From GCA-002050365 sp964237235 (GTDB taxonomy: Bacteria; Acidobacteriota; Blastocatellia; Pyrinomonadales; Pyrinomonadaceae), in NCBI GenBank assembly GCA_964237235.1, contig CAXSGY010000009.1, forward strand, positions 109,623-173,622: 64,000 bases of DNA, read 5' to 3'. The notes under the pieces were generated by a model. It saw only the letters and a program-made list of their open reading frames with translations, searched no databases and was not told the origin of the DNA. This document shows positions 23,503 to 34,100 of the stretch, one piece after another (the stretch's first letter is position 1; the number at the start of each line of letters is the position of its first letter). The position numbers and the translations under genes are program-made.

Positions 23503-26500
23503 TTAACTATTCAACCGTCCGGTCAAACTGGCGATAACAGTAGCCAGCTCGTCGGGTTCGACCGGTTTGGCGACGTGGTTTTGATAGCCGCTGGTTAAAG
23601 CGCGCATTCTGTCCTGCGCGCGCGTGAAAGCCGTCAGCGCGACTGCCGGAACGTCGCGGTGCTGTTCGTCGGACAAAGCGCGAATGCGGCGAATCAACGA
23701 ATAACCGTCTTCGTCCGGCATTCCGATATCGGAAACCATCAAGTCGGGATTTTTATCCTGTACGGCTTCGAAGGCTTCTTCGGCGGAGCTTGCCGTGATG
23801 ACGGTCGCGCCGTAAAACGTCAGCGATTGAACGAGCAGCTGGCGCGTGTCTTCTTCGTCGTCAACGACCAGAATCAGCATTCCGTCCAAATTGACTCTCG
23901 ATTCAGGCTCGATGGTTTGCGCGTTTCGTCTGAGTTCCATTGCTTCGTCCTCTTCCTTCGACTGAATAATCAAAGGCAACCGTACGACGAAGGTCGAGCC
24001 TTTATTCTCGCCCGCGCTTTCGGCGCGCACCGTGCCGCCGTGCATCTCTGTAATATGGCGGACAATTGCCAGACCCAAACCGAGACCACCGAATTTTCTG
24101 ATGCTCGACGCGTCGGCTTGGCGAAAACGGTCGAAAACGTGCGGCAGAAATTCTTCCTTGATGCCCACGCCCGTGTCTTTGACGCGGATTTCGACGAAAT
24201 CCTCCAGCCGTTCGATTTCCAGTTTAACTTCGCCTTCGGGCGGCGTAAATTTAATCGCGTTCGAGAGCAGATTCCAGATAACCTGCTGCAGCCGGTTCGG
24301 ATCGCCGGAAATATGGCTGATGTCTTTTTCGCCCCTGATTTCGATTGAAATGCCTTTGGCTTCCGCCGCCGGACGCACGGTTTCGAGCGCGGATTCGACG
24401 ACGTTAATCGGTTTTATCGTCATCACTTCGAGCCGCAGTTTGCCCGATATAATACGCGAAACGTCGAGCAAATCTTCGATCAGACGGTTTTGCGATTCGG
24501 CGTTGCGGACTATCGTTGAAACGGCTTTGACGGTCGTGGTTTCGTCGAGCGTTCCTTTTTCCATCAATCGCGCCCAGCCCAAAATCGAATTGAGCGGCGC
24601 GCGCAGCTCGTGCGAAACGGTGGCGAGAAATTCGTCGCGCAGGCGGTTGGCGATTTCCGCGTCTTTACGCGCGGCTTGTTCGCGCTTGAACAATTCTTCG
24701 CGTTCACGTTCGGCTTCGCGGCGTTCGGTAATGTCGCGTGAAGTGGAAACGAGACGATATATTTTGCCGTCGGCATCAAAAATCGGCGCGACCGAAGCGT
24801 GCCAGAATTTCGGCGTTCGCTTCATCGTTTGGCGGAAGCCTTCGAGTTCGGCGGTTTTGCCCTGCGCCGCTTTATTCAGAGCTTCACGCGCATCCGTTCT
24901 CAAATCCTCCTCCCAAAAATCCAACCAGTTTTTTCCGACATAATTGGCTATGTCTTCAATTTCCATCAATTCCAAACCGTGTGAATTGACGGAATCAATC
25001 GTGCCGTCGAGCTTTAAGATATGAACGCAGTCGGGACTGTTTTCAAAAATGCTGCGGTTAAATTGTTCGCTGATCTTGAGCGAATCTTCAGCTTTTTTGC
25101 GGTCGGTGATATTGATGTGCGAAACGACCGCGCCGTCTTTCATCGCGTTGACCTGTAAAATAAACCAGCGTTCCTCGTTCGGCGCGTGGCACGGATATTC
25201 AAAGGAAAATCCGTCTAATTTGCCGTCGAGAACCGCCCGCAGATTTTCGATAACCTTTTTCGTGTCCGCTTCGAAAGCCTCGGAACGCTCGCAAACCCGC
25301 AGATAATTTTGTCCGATGTCGGTCGTCGAGATTTGCTCTTCGAGACAGTTGGATTTGGCAAAATTACGCCACGCTTCATTGACGGCGACGATGGTTCCCG
25401 CGCGGTCGAGAACCGAAATATGCGCCGGCAGCGAATCGAGAATCGAGCGCACGAAACTCTCGCTGTCGCGCAGCGCGAATTCGGCTTTTTTAATTTCGGT
25501 AATGTCGCGGCAGAAACCGACGAAATGCGTGACGTTGCCGTTTTCGTCAAACTGCGGCTGACCGGTGCAATTATTCCAGCGAACCGAGCCGTCGGCGGCT
25601 TGTATGCGAAATTCGGTGTTAAAATTTTCACGGTCGGCGGTCGAGCGGCGAAACGCTTCGTCAACCAGCGCGGCATCTTCGACGACGACGCGGCTGAAGG
25701 CTTTTTTGCTCGAACCTTTGAAATCTTCCTGCGCCAAGCCGAACAACGCCAGACTGCGCTCGTCCATCTCGCCTTCGTCTTTGTCTAAATTAAGTTTCCA
25801 GGTGCCGAGACTGCCGGCTTCGAGCGCGCCGCGCCTTCGTTCTTCGGCTTGTTCGCGGCGGTTGATTTGTTCTTCCAATTCATCGTTTTTCTTCGATAAA
25901 TCCTGCGTTCGTTCCGCGACGCGGCGTTCGAGATTTTTATTCGTTTCCTTCAGGCTGTCTTCGGCTTCGGCGCGTTTGCCGATTTCGCGGAAAATGGCGT
26001 AATTGGCGAGCGCGAGCGATAAAACTCCGCCGATGCCCGCGATCCAAAGCATACGGTTGGCGGTCGAAAGGCTTGTCGTCAGCTCGGCTTCGCGCTGCGC
26101 CAGAAGATTTTTTTCGGAATCCTTCATTTCGGCGATTAAAAGACGCGCCTCGCTCATTAATTGTCTGCCGCCCAATTTCGTCGTCGCTTCCCGCACCTGT
26201 TCGAGACTTTGCGTGCGGCGCATCGTAATCGCCGTTTCCAAAACATCGAACCGTTCGCGGGCGATTTTTTCGAGCCTCGAAATACGCTCGATTTGCGCCG
26301 GATTATCGGCGACCAGATTGCGTAACTGCGCCAGATTATTGCCGATTTTCAGCCGCGCGTTATCGTATGGCTCTAAAATCGTGTCATCGGTGGTAATCAA
26401 AAATCCGCGCGCGCCGGTTTCGGCATCAATCATTAGGTTGAGCGTTTCGTCTAACTGCGAAATAACTTCCTGCGTGTGTTTCTCCCATTTTATCGCTTCG

Positions 26501-26604
26501 CTGACCGAATTAATGCTCCGAAAAGCGAAGAACGCGACGATGGCGAGCAAAACGGTAGCGATGCCAAACACAAGCGGAATTTGTCTTTCGAGCGTTAATC
26601 TCAT
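23503..26604 (-). CDS. Hybrid sensor histidine kinase with CHASE3, three PAS and receiver
   Basis: The 1033-residue protein has TM1 at about 9-29, a CHASE3 sensor region to about 185 and TM2 at about 186-205. A coiled coil follows (210-260), then three PAS domains (about 260-375, 380-505, 512-630). The HisKA domain carries the phosphoacceptor His665 in FLATVSHELRAPLN, and the HATPase domain shows NLLSNAIKF, DTGVGI and FGGLGLGLA. A C-terminal receiver has phosphoacceptor Asp959 (VSDIGMPDEDGY), acidic pocket Asp915/Asp916 and Lys1013. It senses an unknown periplasmic signal and probably passes phosphate to a separate partner. ATG 26604 is the start. No cognate response regulator is adjacent. 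Confidence 0.95.
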   Translation of the reverse strand: MRLTLERQIPLVFGIATVLLAIVAFFAFRSINSVSEAIKWEKHTQEVISQLDETLNLMIDAETGARGFLITTDDTILEPYDNARLKIGNNLAQLRNLVADNPAQIERISRLEKIARERFDVLETAITMRRTQSLEQVREATTKLGGRQLMSEARLLIAEMKDSEKNLLAQREAELTTSLSTANRMLWIAGIGGVLSLALANYAIFREIGKRAEAEDSLKETNKNLERRVAERTQDLSKKNDELEEQINRREQAEERRRGALEAGSLGTWKLNLDKDEGEMDERSLALFGLAQEDFKGSSKKAFSRVVVEDAALVDEAFRRSTADRENFNTEFRIQAADGSVRWNNCTGQPQFDENGNVTHFVGFCRDITEIKKAEFALRDSESFVRSILDSLPAHISVLDRAGTIVAVNEAWRNFAKSNCLEEQISTTDIGQNYLRVCERSEAFEADTKKVIENLRAVLDGKLDGFSFEYPCHAPNEERWFILQVNAMKDGAVVSHINITDRKKAEDSLKISEQFNRSIFENSPDCVHILKLDGTIDSVNSHGLELMEIEDIANYVGKNWLDFWEEDLRTDAREALNKAAQGKTAELEGFRQTMKRTPKFWHASVAPIFDADGKIYRLVSTSRDITERREAEREREELFKREQAARKDAEIANRLRDEFLATVSHELRAPLNSILGWARLMEKGTLDETTTVKAVSTIVRNAESQNRLIEDLLDVSRIISGKLRLEVMTIKPINVVESALETVRPAAEAKGISIEIRGEKDISHISGDPNRLQQVIWNLLSNAIKFTPPEGEVKLEIERLEDFVEIRVKDTGVGIKEEFLPHVFDRFRQADASSIRKFGGLGLGLAIVRHITEMHGGTVRAESAGENKGSTFVVRLPLIIQSKEEDEAMELRRNAQTIEPESRVNLDGMLILVVDDEEDTRQLLVQSLTFYGATVITASSAEEAFEAVQDKNPDLMVSDIGMPDEDGYSLIRRIRALSDEQHRDVPAVALTAFTRAQDRMRALTSGYQNHVAKPVEPDELATVIASLTGRLNS

Positions 26605-26787
26605 ATGTTTTTGTCGAAAACGGCAGAATCGGAAGAAACTTATCTAATTATTAAACCGCAATTTCGAGGCGTTCGACAAGCAATCTCGACGATCAATTAA
26701 ATTTTTCGCCGCGATTTAAATTCAAACGCCGAAACGCATCTGAAAAACCGTTTTTATCGAATAAATGTATGCAAGGATACAAAAGCG

Positions 26788-27621
26788 ATGAACTTTGAAA
26801 CGAACCGCGACGTGCTTGACTGGTATGAAAAACAGCCGCGCACGCTGACCGACAAATTTATCGGTGAAATCAACTGGAGCGATGTCGCCAAACATCCGCT
26901 CGACGAAAAATTCGTGCCGGTTTTGTTGTATATGCGCGATGTCGAAACTTTAACCGACGTTTATTACGACGAACTGCGCCGCACGCCGACCGGTAAAGAC
27001 CCGATTATCCGCAAATTTATGGAACGTTGGAGCGCGGAAGAACAAACGCACGGCGAGCTGATCAACCGCTTTTTGAACGAAGCCGGCATCGAAACCGATC
27101 CGAAATGGCAGAAACAAGTCATCGGTTCGGTTTCGACTTCCTACACGGTGACGAATTATTTAATTACGACGCTGACGAATTTAATCGGCAAACGCTTTAC
27201 GGCGACGCATATGGCGTTCGGCGCGATTCACGAAATGTCCACGACGCAGGGTTATCGAAGATTGTCCGAACTCGCCGACCATCCGATTTTGTCGAAAATT
27301 TTAACCGGAATTATCCGCGAAGAATCGGCGCACACGACGTTTTACCGCAGCGTCGCGCGCATCGAACTCGAAAAGTCGGAAATCTCCAGAAAGCTCTCGC
27401 GCTTTATCGTCAAACATTTCTGGACACCGGTCGGCAGCGGCGCGAAACCGGCGGAAGAATCTAATTACACGATTGCCACTCTGTTCGGCGGCGAGGACGG
27501 AATGCGCCGCATCAATCAAAACGTCTCGCAAAAAATTCAAATGCTGCCCGGTTTCGACGGCTTGACCAAAGTCAGTGACACCATCGGCGAAATCGTCGCA
27601 ATGAAAATCTCAGCCGTCTAA
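26788..27621 (+). CDS. Ferritin-like acyl-ACP desaturase-type di-iron protein
   Basis: The 277-residue protein belongs to the acyl-acyl carrier protein desaturase/ferritin-like di-iron family. Two iron-binding carboxylate/His motifs are present: Glu84/Glu85 with His88 in AEEQTHGEL, and Glu178/Glu179 with His182 in REESAHTTF. They are supported by Glu53 (DVETLTD) and Glu149 (IHEMS). The family inserts double bonds into acyl chains on ACP, or carries out related di-iron oxidations. No signal peptide is present. The upstream site AAGGAT lies eleven bases before ATG 26788. Its place next to the histidine kinase gives no clue to function. Confidence 0.82.
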   Translation: MNFETNRDVLDWYEKQPRTLTDKFIGEINWSDVAKHPLDEKFVPVLLYMRDVETLTDVYYDELRRTPTGKDPIIRKFMERWSAEEQTHGELINRFLNEAGIETDPKWQKQVIGSVSTSYTVTNYLITTLTNLIGKRFTATHMAFGAIHEMSTTQGYRRLSELADHPILSKILTGIIREESAHTTFYRSVARIELEKSEISRKLSRFIVKHFWTPVGSGAKPAEESNYTIATLFGGEDGMRRINQNVSQKIQMLPGFDGLTKVSDTIGEIVAMKISAV

Positions 27622-27667
27622 AAAATTAAAAATTTGTGTGAACCGATATTAAAATTCGCGTCCGAAA

Positions 27668-27793
27668 GGAGCGCGGACGGCTCGTCCGCCCAACAAGCGG
27701 AGCGAAGTTGTTCGGTTGCTTTCGCGCGACTCGATTTGCGACGGTGTGTCTCGCGCTGTCGCGCTCGAGCGGCGGACGAGCCGTCCGCGCTCC
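27668..27793. repeat. REPIN-like palindromic element, GC-rich variant
   Basis: Perfect 23-bp terminal arms (GGAGCGCGGACGGCTCGTCC... at 27668-27690 and its complement at 27771-27793) enclose an inner hairpin beginning CAACAAGCGG. The arms start with the same GGAGCG as the element at 10810-10944 but carry a different, more GC-rich core. It lies between the desaturase and hydrolase genes. Confidence 0.8.
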
Positions 27794-27844
27794 CGCTAAC
27801 GCGCTTTTTTAATATCAATGCACAGTTCTTCAAAAAGCCGCGCT

Positions 27845-28801
27845 TCAAATTTTCCGGTAAAACTCCGCGCCGTCTTTTGATTCGACAATGATTTTTCCTT
27901 CACGTTCGGCGTAATCGAGATGCGCGGCGCATTCGGAAATCGCCAGAAATGTATGCACATCGCTGCTGAAAGCGGCGGGGAAAATTTTTCGCGCCGTCTC
28001 GAAAGCCGTCGCGCCGACGGGCGGACTCGAAGAGACGACCGCCTTCTGCCGTTCTTCAATCGCACGCACGTAGCGGTTGAAAACTTCCTCGAAATCATCA
28101 ATCGGCTCGCCGTGTCCGCCGTAAACAATTGTCGGTGAAAGAGCGCGAATGCGGGCAAGACTGACCAGATATTCGGCGAGCGACGCGAAGCGTTTATGCG
28201 CGTCGAACGGATCGGGCGCGATAATCGGATTCGGCGTAACGCGCTTGAGAATCGTGTCGCCGGCGATCAATGTCCGGTTCGCTTCTCTGAAAAAAGAACA
28301 CGAGCCGGGCGTATGTCCGGGCGTGTGCAGAACTTTCAAAACGCCGCCCGCAAATTCAATTTCCGCTTCGTCTTTCAAAGGCGAAAATTCGCCTGCTTCG
28401 AGTTTATCGGTCAAACGGGCGAGGTCTTTGTAAACGGCTTGAATTCGTTCGAGAACCGCGTCGGAAACGCCCGCGCGGAACATCAGATTTTCGCGTTCGG
28501 CGCGACTCGTTTCGCCGAACAAATTCCCTGCTTCCCATTCGTGTACGAAAATTTCCGCGCCCGATTCGTCGCGGATTTCCTTTGCCAGACCGCAGTGATC
28601 TTCGTGCGCGTGCGTCAGCAAAACGCGCTTGATGTCCGAGATTTTAACGCCTTCGTCGCTCAATTTTTCGCGCAGCGCGGCGCGCGTCTCAAAGGTTTTC
28701 GGTCCGGCATCAATCAGCGTCAAAGGTTCTTCCTTAATCAAATAAACATTGACATCGCCGATGTAAAAAGGTGTCGGAACGGCAAGCGGAACGATTTTCA
28801 T
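27845..28801 (-). CDS. Metallo-beta-lactamase-fold hydrolase
   Basis: The 318-residue soluble protein has the family zinc motif HAHEDH (His64, His66, Asp68, His69) after the strand KRVLLT. It also has the later ligand His in LHTPGHTPGSC and the Asp in LIAGDTIL. The length and the extra C-terminal helical part fit the glyoxalase-II/hydrolase branch rather than true beta-lactamases. No signal peptide is visible, so the enzyme is cytoplasmic. It starts at ATG 28801. It is divergently transcribed from the flavoprotein gene at 28897-30090, and the two share the 95-base gap. Confidence 0.92.
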   Translation of the reverse strand: MKIVPLAVPTPFYIGDVNVYLIKEEPLTLIDAGPKTFETRAALREKLSDEGVKISDIKRVLLTHAHEDHCGLAKEIRDESGAEIFVHEWEAGNLFGETSRAERENLMFRAGVSDAVLERIQAVYKDLARLTDKLEAGEFSPLKDEAEIEFAGGVLKVLHTPGHTPGSCSFFREANRTLIAGDTILKRVTPNPIIAPDPFDAHKRFASLAEYLVSLARIRALSPTIVYGGHGEPIDDFEEVFNRYVRAIEERQKAVVSSSPPVGATAFETARKIFPAAFSSDVHTFLAISECAAHLDYAEREGKIIVESKDGAEFYRKI

Positions 28802-28896
28802 AAAATTTTTCGAGCGCGAACTACACGAATATCACGAACGCCGTTGAAAACAAAACGGCGCAATTTTCGCCGGAAAAGCGTAAGATAATTTTTACC

Positions 28897-30090
28897 GTGA
28901 AATCCAAAATCCAAAATCCAAAATCCAAAATCGCCATCATCGGTGCGGGACCGGCGGGCGCGAGTTTGGCGATTCGGCTGGCGCGTGAAAATTTTCCGGT
29001 GACGTTGATTGAGCGCGAACTATTTCCGCGTCAGAAATTATGCGGCGAATTCATCTCGCCCGAATGTCTGCGGCATTTTCGAGATTTGGATGTGTCGGAT
29101 GAAATGCTCGCGGCGGGCGGCGAACCGATTCGTGAAACGGTTTTCTACACGCCCGACGGCGGCAAATTTACTGTTCCGAGCGAGTGGTTTACGGGAACCG
29201 CCGCCGGAGCGTTGAGTTTGAGCCGCGCCGCGATGGATTTTCTGCTACTGAAAAAAGCCGAGGAGAGCGGCGTTCAAGTTTTGGAAGAATCATCGGTTGT
29301 CGGTTTATTAACGGAAAACGGCGAAATGCGCGGCGTAAAAATTCGCTGTAAAGACGGCGCGGCAAAAGACATCGCCGCCGATATAATCGTGGACGCGACC
29401 GGACGCGCGCGCGTCTTAGGTAAACTCGCCGAAAAAGAATTCGACGGCGTTAAGAAAATCCAAAATCCGAAACCTAAAATTCAAAATCGCTTGGTCGGTT
29501 TCAAAACGCATCTGGCAAATGCCGCCGTGCCGCGAAACGTCTGCGAAATTTATTTTTTTCGCGGGGGTTACGGCGGTCTAAGTTTAATCGAAAACAATCT
29601 TGCCAACCATTGTTTCCTGGTCGAATCGGCAATCGTTAAAGAATTCGGCGGCGCGGAACGAATTGTCAAAGAATTGATTTTTCAAAACCCGCGCGCCCGC
29701 GCCGCGCTCGAAAACGCCGCGCCGGTTTTCGATTGGCTGGCAGTTTCGATTGATGAATTCGGCATCAAAAATCCGTCGCCCGCAAAAAATCTTTTCATCG
29801 TCGGCGATGCGGCGGCGTTTATTGACCCTTTCACCGGCAGCGGCGTTTTGTCGGCACTCGAAAGCGCGGAAATTCTGGCGCGGGCGGTTTGCCGGAACGC
29901 CGGTTCCGTCGCGTCGGCAGCGGAAACTTACGAGCGTTTGCACCGTGAAAACTTTCGGAAGAGAATGCGTTTCTGCTCGCTCATTCGCCGCGCCGTCGCT
30001 TTCCCTAAAATTACGCGCTGGGCGATGACGGCTCTCAACCAAAGCCGTTCGGCGCGCGTCTTGCTGGCGCGTTCGACGCGGCGTTTTTGA
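28897..30090 (+). CDS. FAD-dependent oxidoreductase, geranylgeranyl-reductase-like
   Basis: The 397-residue protein has an N-terminal Rossmann FAD motif GAGPAGAS (16-23), the family's conserved LCGEFISPECLRHF and the late FAD-contact motif GDAAAFIDPFTGSG (near 303-316). It resembles geranylgeranyl-reductase-type and related FAD halogenase/monooxygenase enzymes that act on isoprenoid or aromatic substrates. Start GTG 28897 lies inside a heptamer repeat (AAAATCC), which supplies the first eleven residues. A second in-frame patch of the same repeat supplies residues 186-197 (KKIQNPKPKIQN). The substrate is not known. Confidence 0.87.
   Translation: MKSKIQNPKSKIAIIGAGPAGASLAIRLARENFPVTLIERELFPRQKLCGEFISPECLRHFRDLDVSDEMLAAGGEPIRETVFYTPDGGKFTVPSEWFTGTAAGALSLSRAAMDFLLLKKAEESGVQVLEESSVVGLLTENGEMRGVKIRCKDGAAKDIAADIIVDATGRARVLGKLAEKEFDGVKKIQNPKPKIQNRLVGFKTHLANAAVPRNVCEIYFFRGGYGGLSLIENNLANHCFLVESAIVKEFGGAERIVKELIFQNPRARAALENAAPVFDWLAVSIDEFGIKNPSPAKNLFIVGDAAAFIDPFTGSGVLSALESAEILARAVCRNAGSVASAAETYERLHRENFRKRMRFCSLIRRAVAFPKITRWAMTALNQSRSARVLLARSTRRF
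28899..28934 (+). repeat. AAAATCC heptamer tandem repeat at the gene start
   Basis: About five uninterrupted copies of the heptamer AAAATCC cross the GTG start of the flavoprotein gene and code for its first residues. Confidence 0.85.
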
Positions 30091-30195
30091 TTTGCGGAAT
30101 AAAAATTTATCGCGCCCGGCAATTAATGAGCGTTTGATTTTTGTTTCAGACACTTTAACCGTGAAAACGCGACGGAAATTAGTCGTAAATATTCC

Positions 30196-30247
30196 TTGAC
30201 AATATTCGAGAATTTGATTAAATTTAATAAAATTCTACCGAACGGTA
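30196..30247 (+). promoter_or_regulatory. Sigma-70 promoter with TetR-type operator
   Basis: TTGACA (30196-30201), a 17-base spacer and TAAATT (30219-30224) form a promoter. A 12-bp operator palindrome TACCGAACGGTA (30236-30247) covers the expected transcription start. This is the usual arrangement for an autorepressing TetR regulator, whose gene begins at 30381. Confidence 0.7.
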
Positions 30248-30380
30248 AGTAAAATTTCCTTCGTCCGAAAAATCGAAAATCTTAAACGCATAGATTAATC
30301 ATCCGACGGCACGAATTCATCGGCGACAATTCAGCAAAACAATAAATAAATCTCTCGATTTTTTGAGGTTTTGGATTCTG

Positions 30381-31025
30381 ATGATAAAAAACGGAACGGC
30401 GAAAAGCCAGGATAAAATACAGGAAATTTGTTTGACGGCGGCGCAGATTTTTTTTTCCAAAGGCTATAACGCGACATCGCTGAACGACATCGCCGAAGAG
30501 CTGAATATCACCAAAGCCGGACTGTATTATTATGTCGAAAGCAAACAGGAATTGCTCTACCGCATAATCAATATGGGATTGAACAGCGTTCGGGATGAAG
30601 TTCTCGATCCGGCGCGTAAAATTGCCGATGCCGAAGAGCGTTTGAAGTTTATTATTTACAATCACGCACGGCTCTCGGCGGGCGGAAATCACGCCGTTAT
30701 CATTATTTCGCACGAAGACAACGAGCTGACTTTTCAGCAGCGCGAAGAAACTCTTAAAAGACGGCGCGAGTATTTCGATTTTATCAGGGGAACGCTGGTT
30801 GAACTGCGAAACGAAGGAAAAACGAGCGACATTGATTTGACGACCGCGACATTTACGATGCTCGGAATGATTATCTGGCTGTCGCGCTGGTTCAGCTCAA
30901 AAGGGAAAATTTCAGTCGAAGATGTTTGCCGGGATGTCTGCGAAATGGCATTATGCAGCATTTTGAAACAGGAACGTTCCGCTTCCGTCAAATTTGTTGG
31001 TAAAGGGAACAATATCCGGCATTGA
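30381..31025 (+). CDS. TetR/AcrR-family transcriptional regulator
   Basis: The 214-residue protein has a canonical TetR N-terminal helix-turn-helix (AAQIFFSKGYNATSLNDIAE then LNITKAGLYYYVESKQELLY) and an all-helical C-terminal ligand domain of the fatty-acid/general type. Start ATG 30381 is chosen; a TTG at 30363 is an alternative. Promoter and operator palindrome upstream suggest autorepression. Regulators of this size often control lipid or drug-efflux genes. Here the TonB receptor gene follows 100 bases downstream on the same strand, a possible target, though no matching operator copy is visible there. Confidence 0.93.
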   Translation: MIKNGTAKSQDKIQEICLTAAQIFFSKGYNATSLNDIAEELNITKAGLYYYVESKQELLYRIINMGLNSVRDEVLDPARKIADAEERLKFIIYNHARLSAGGNHAVIIISHEDNELTFQQREETLKRRREYFDFIRGTLVELRNEGKTSDIDLTTATFTMLGMIIWLSRWFSSKGKISVEDVCRDVCEMALCSILKQERSASVKFVGKGNNIRH

Positions 31026-31125
31026 TTATTTGCCGGTTGAAAGCCGCCGAAAAATTTGCGGGGGGAAAAAGATTGCAAAAGTTCGATTAAATATTAGTTA
31101 GAGATTAATTATGGAGAGAGTTTTT

Positions 31126-34100
31126 ATGAAAAAAATTTCAATATTCGTTACGCTGTATTTATTTATGTTTTTGATAAATACGGCGTTGATATGCGCGCAG
31201 GCGACGGCGACCGCGGAATTGCGCGGTCGAGTTGTTGATCCGAACGGCGCGGCGATTGCGGGCGCGACGATAACGGCGACGAACACCGCAAAAGGCACGG
31301 CTCGTTCGGTAACAGCCGATAGCGAAGGCAATTACGTTATTTTATCGCTTTTGCCAAGTACCTACACCGTGAATGTCGAAGCGTCGGGTTTTGCGGGCAA
31401 AACCTATAACAACGTCGTTCTCGAAGTCGGACAGCAATCATCTCTCGATATTGATTTATCTATCGGACAAACCGGCGCGGTCGTGGACGTTCTCGCCGGC
31501 GAAGAACAACTCGTTGATACGGAAAGGACGCAGCAGTCAACCGTTATTACGGCGCGTCAGTTGAACAACCTGCCGATTAATCGTCGTAATTTTCTTGATT
31601 TCGCACTGCTCACGCCCGGCGTGAACGATGCCGACAACATCAATGATTCGACCGATTTCCGCGTCGCCCAAACGCCGCAGTCGGGTTTGAGTTTCGGCGG
31701 CAACAACGGGCGCGGCAACTCGGTGAATATTGACGGTTCGACCGCCGATACGCCTTCGGGCGGCGCACGCGACGTTTTGAGTCAGGAAGCCGTGCAGGAA
31801 TTTCAGGTTGACCGCAATAGCTATAACGCTGAATTTGGCGGCGCATCGGGCGGCTTAATCAATATCGTTTCCAAGACCGGCGGCAACAATTATCACGGCA
31901 GCGTTTTCGGGTATTTCCGCGACAAAGTTTTCGATGCGCGAAACACTTTCGACAACAATCCGAACGGCAAATCGCCGTTTAACCGCCAGCAGTTCGGCGG
32001 TTCGTTCGGCGGAAAAATCATTGAAAATAAAACATTCTTTTTCGTTGCGGTGGAAGGTTTGCGACAAAATCTGACATCGTTTGTAACGCTTAACGATTCG
32101 TTGACCAACGGATTAAGAATCGCTGCGCCGACTGCGGCAACTCCGACATCTACGGCGACCGACCAAACATTCTTTTTAAATTATTTAGCGGGCAAGCCGA
32201 CTTTTGCGCCTTTAGCCGCCGGCGTGCGCGGTCTTTTGACCGTTCCGTCAGCGCGAACGGCGGCACTTTATGCTTCGACCGATGCTAACAATCCGGCTAA
32301 TAATAACGGTAACGGTTTTCCTTCCAAAGATTCGAGCGCGTTGCTGACCGGACGCATTGACCATACTTTCAGCGAAAACGACACAGGCTTTGCGCGATTA
32401 AATTTTACGCGCACGGACAGCGAAAACGATGCGACCGGCGCGCTAAACGCGGTTTCGCGCGGACGCGAAGTAAAATCGCCGAGCGGCGGCATTCTGCTGT
32501 CGGAAAGTCATACTTTCAACAACACGACAATCAACGAACTGCGCGCGCAATTTTCTTATTACAGGCTGATGGTTGACCCGAACGATCCGCTCGGACCGGA
32601 AATTAATATTCTCGGTTACGGAAATTTCGGACGCGATATTTTCCTGCCGTCGGACAGCATCACCAAACAATTCGACCTCGCCGATACGCTCTCGCTTGTG
32701 CGCGGTTCGCACACCATCAAAGTCGGCGGAGTTTTCAGTTATGCCCGGGTCTCGTCCGATTCAAAAACTTATCTGCCGGGAACTTTCCGGTTCGGCGCAC
32801 TGCCGTTTGCGACTTTGTTTTCAGCGGCGCAAAGAACGGCAATATCAGCGCAAATAACCGCCGACGCGCAAGGCGGAATTATTACACCCGCGCAAGCCGG
32901 ACTTTTAGGAAGCACTCTGAGCAACACGACTGCCAGCACAATCAACGCTTTGCAGGCATATAATGTCAACCTGCCGCAAGTTTACCAGCAAGGTTTCGGA
33001 CTGCCTTATTTTGCGACCAACACCGACAAATTTTCTGTTTTCGGACAGGACACCTGGAAAGTTCGACCGAATATTACGTTTAATTACGGTTTGCGTTATT
33101 TTATTCAAAACGAAGAAGACCCGGTGCCGACCGACAAAAATAATTTTCAGCCGCGCGTCGGCGTTTCGTGGGATGTTTTTAACAACGCGAAAACCGTTCT
33201 GCGCGCCGGCGCGGGAATTTTTACGGGACAGATTGATAATCAAATTACGAACGTCGCCAACACTTTGGCTTCGGGAACGAATCCTGAAAACATCAACATC
33301 GTCGTTTCGGCGATTACGCTTCCCGGCACATACAGCGCAGCAGCAATTTATCAAACTCTGCTCGCGCAAAATGTCATCGGAAGACGGCAAATCGTCGCTT
33401 CGGATTTAACGCAGTTCGGACTAATTACGACTCCGGGCAGACCGCTCGAAGCCAGAATCCGCATCGGTCAGAATTTTCAAAATCCCGAAACTTATCAATT
33501 CAGCGGCGCGCTTCAACAAAATTTAGGCGCGGGTTTCGCCGCCGAAATCAGCTATCTGCACGCGCGCGGCATTCATCTCGTGCGTCCGGTTGATGTGAGA
33601 AGTTATAACATTACTGGCACGAGCGCGCTGACCGGACAACCGATTGTTTCCGCCAACCAGCTCGGCTGTTTCGCCGTTCCGGGAACCGCCGCGCCGTTTC
33701 AGTGCGCGGCAAATGGAAGCGCGACGGCAAACGGTTTCTTTCTGCCGCGATTTGCGCTCGATGCGGAATATCAGTCGGTCGCCAACACTTTTTACGACGC
33801 GGGAACCGTGCAGATAACGAAACGATTTGCGCGTAATTACAGTCTCAACGCCAACTACACGCTGTCGAAAACGATTGACGAATCAACCGATTTCAACACG
33901 GATTATCTGGCGCAGAATCCTTTGAACGTGCGCGACGACCGTTCGTTGTCGGCTTTCGATCAACGGCATCGCGTTGTTTTGAGCGGCGTTATTGTTAGTC
34001 CTTCAAAAAATGCGTTTCTCAAAGATTTCGTATTTGCGCCGATTTTCACGGCGGGCAGCGGACGACCGTTTAATTTGCTGATCGGAACGGACACGAATAA

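Noticed and set aside
24032..24943. A 303-codon open frame on the plus strand
   Set aside because: It is antisense to the histidine kinase gene, whose domains are unmistakable; such shadow frames follow from codon bias.
27634..27891. Small open frames inside the REPIN-like element
   Set aside because: They result from the palindromic sequence, appear on both strands and have no ribosome-binding site.
28196..28888. A 230-codon frame opposite the metallo-beta-lactamase-fold gene
   Set aside because: It has the low-complexity Arg/Phe composition of an antisense shadow and no ribosome-binding site.
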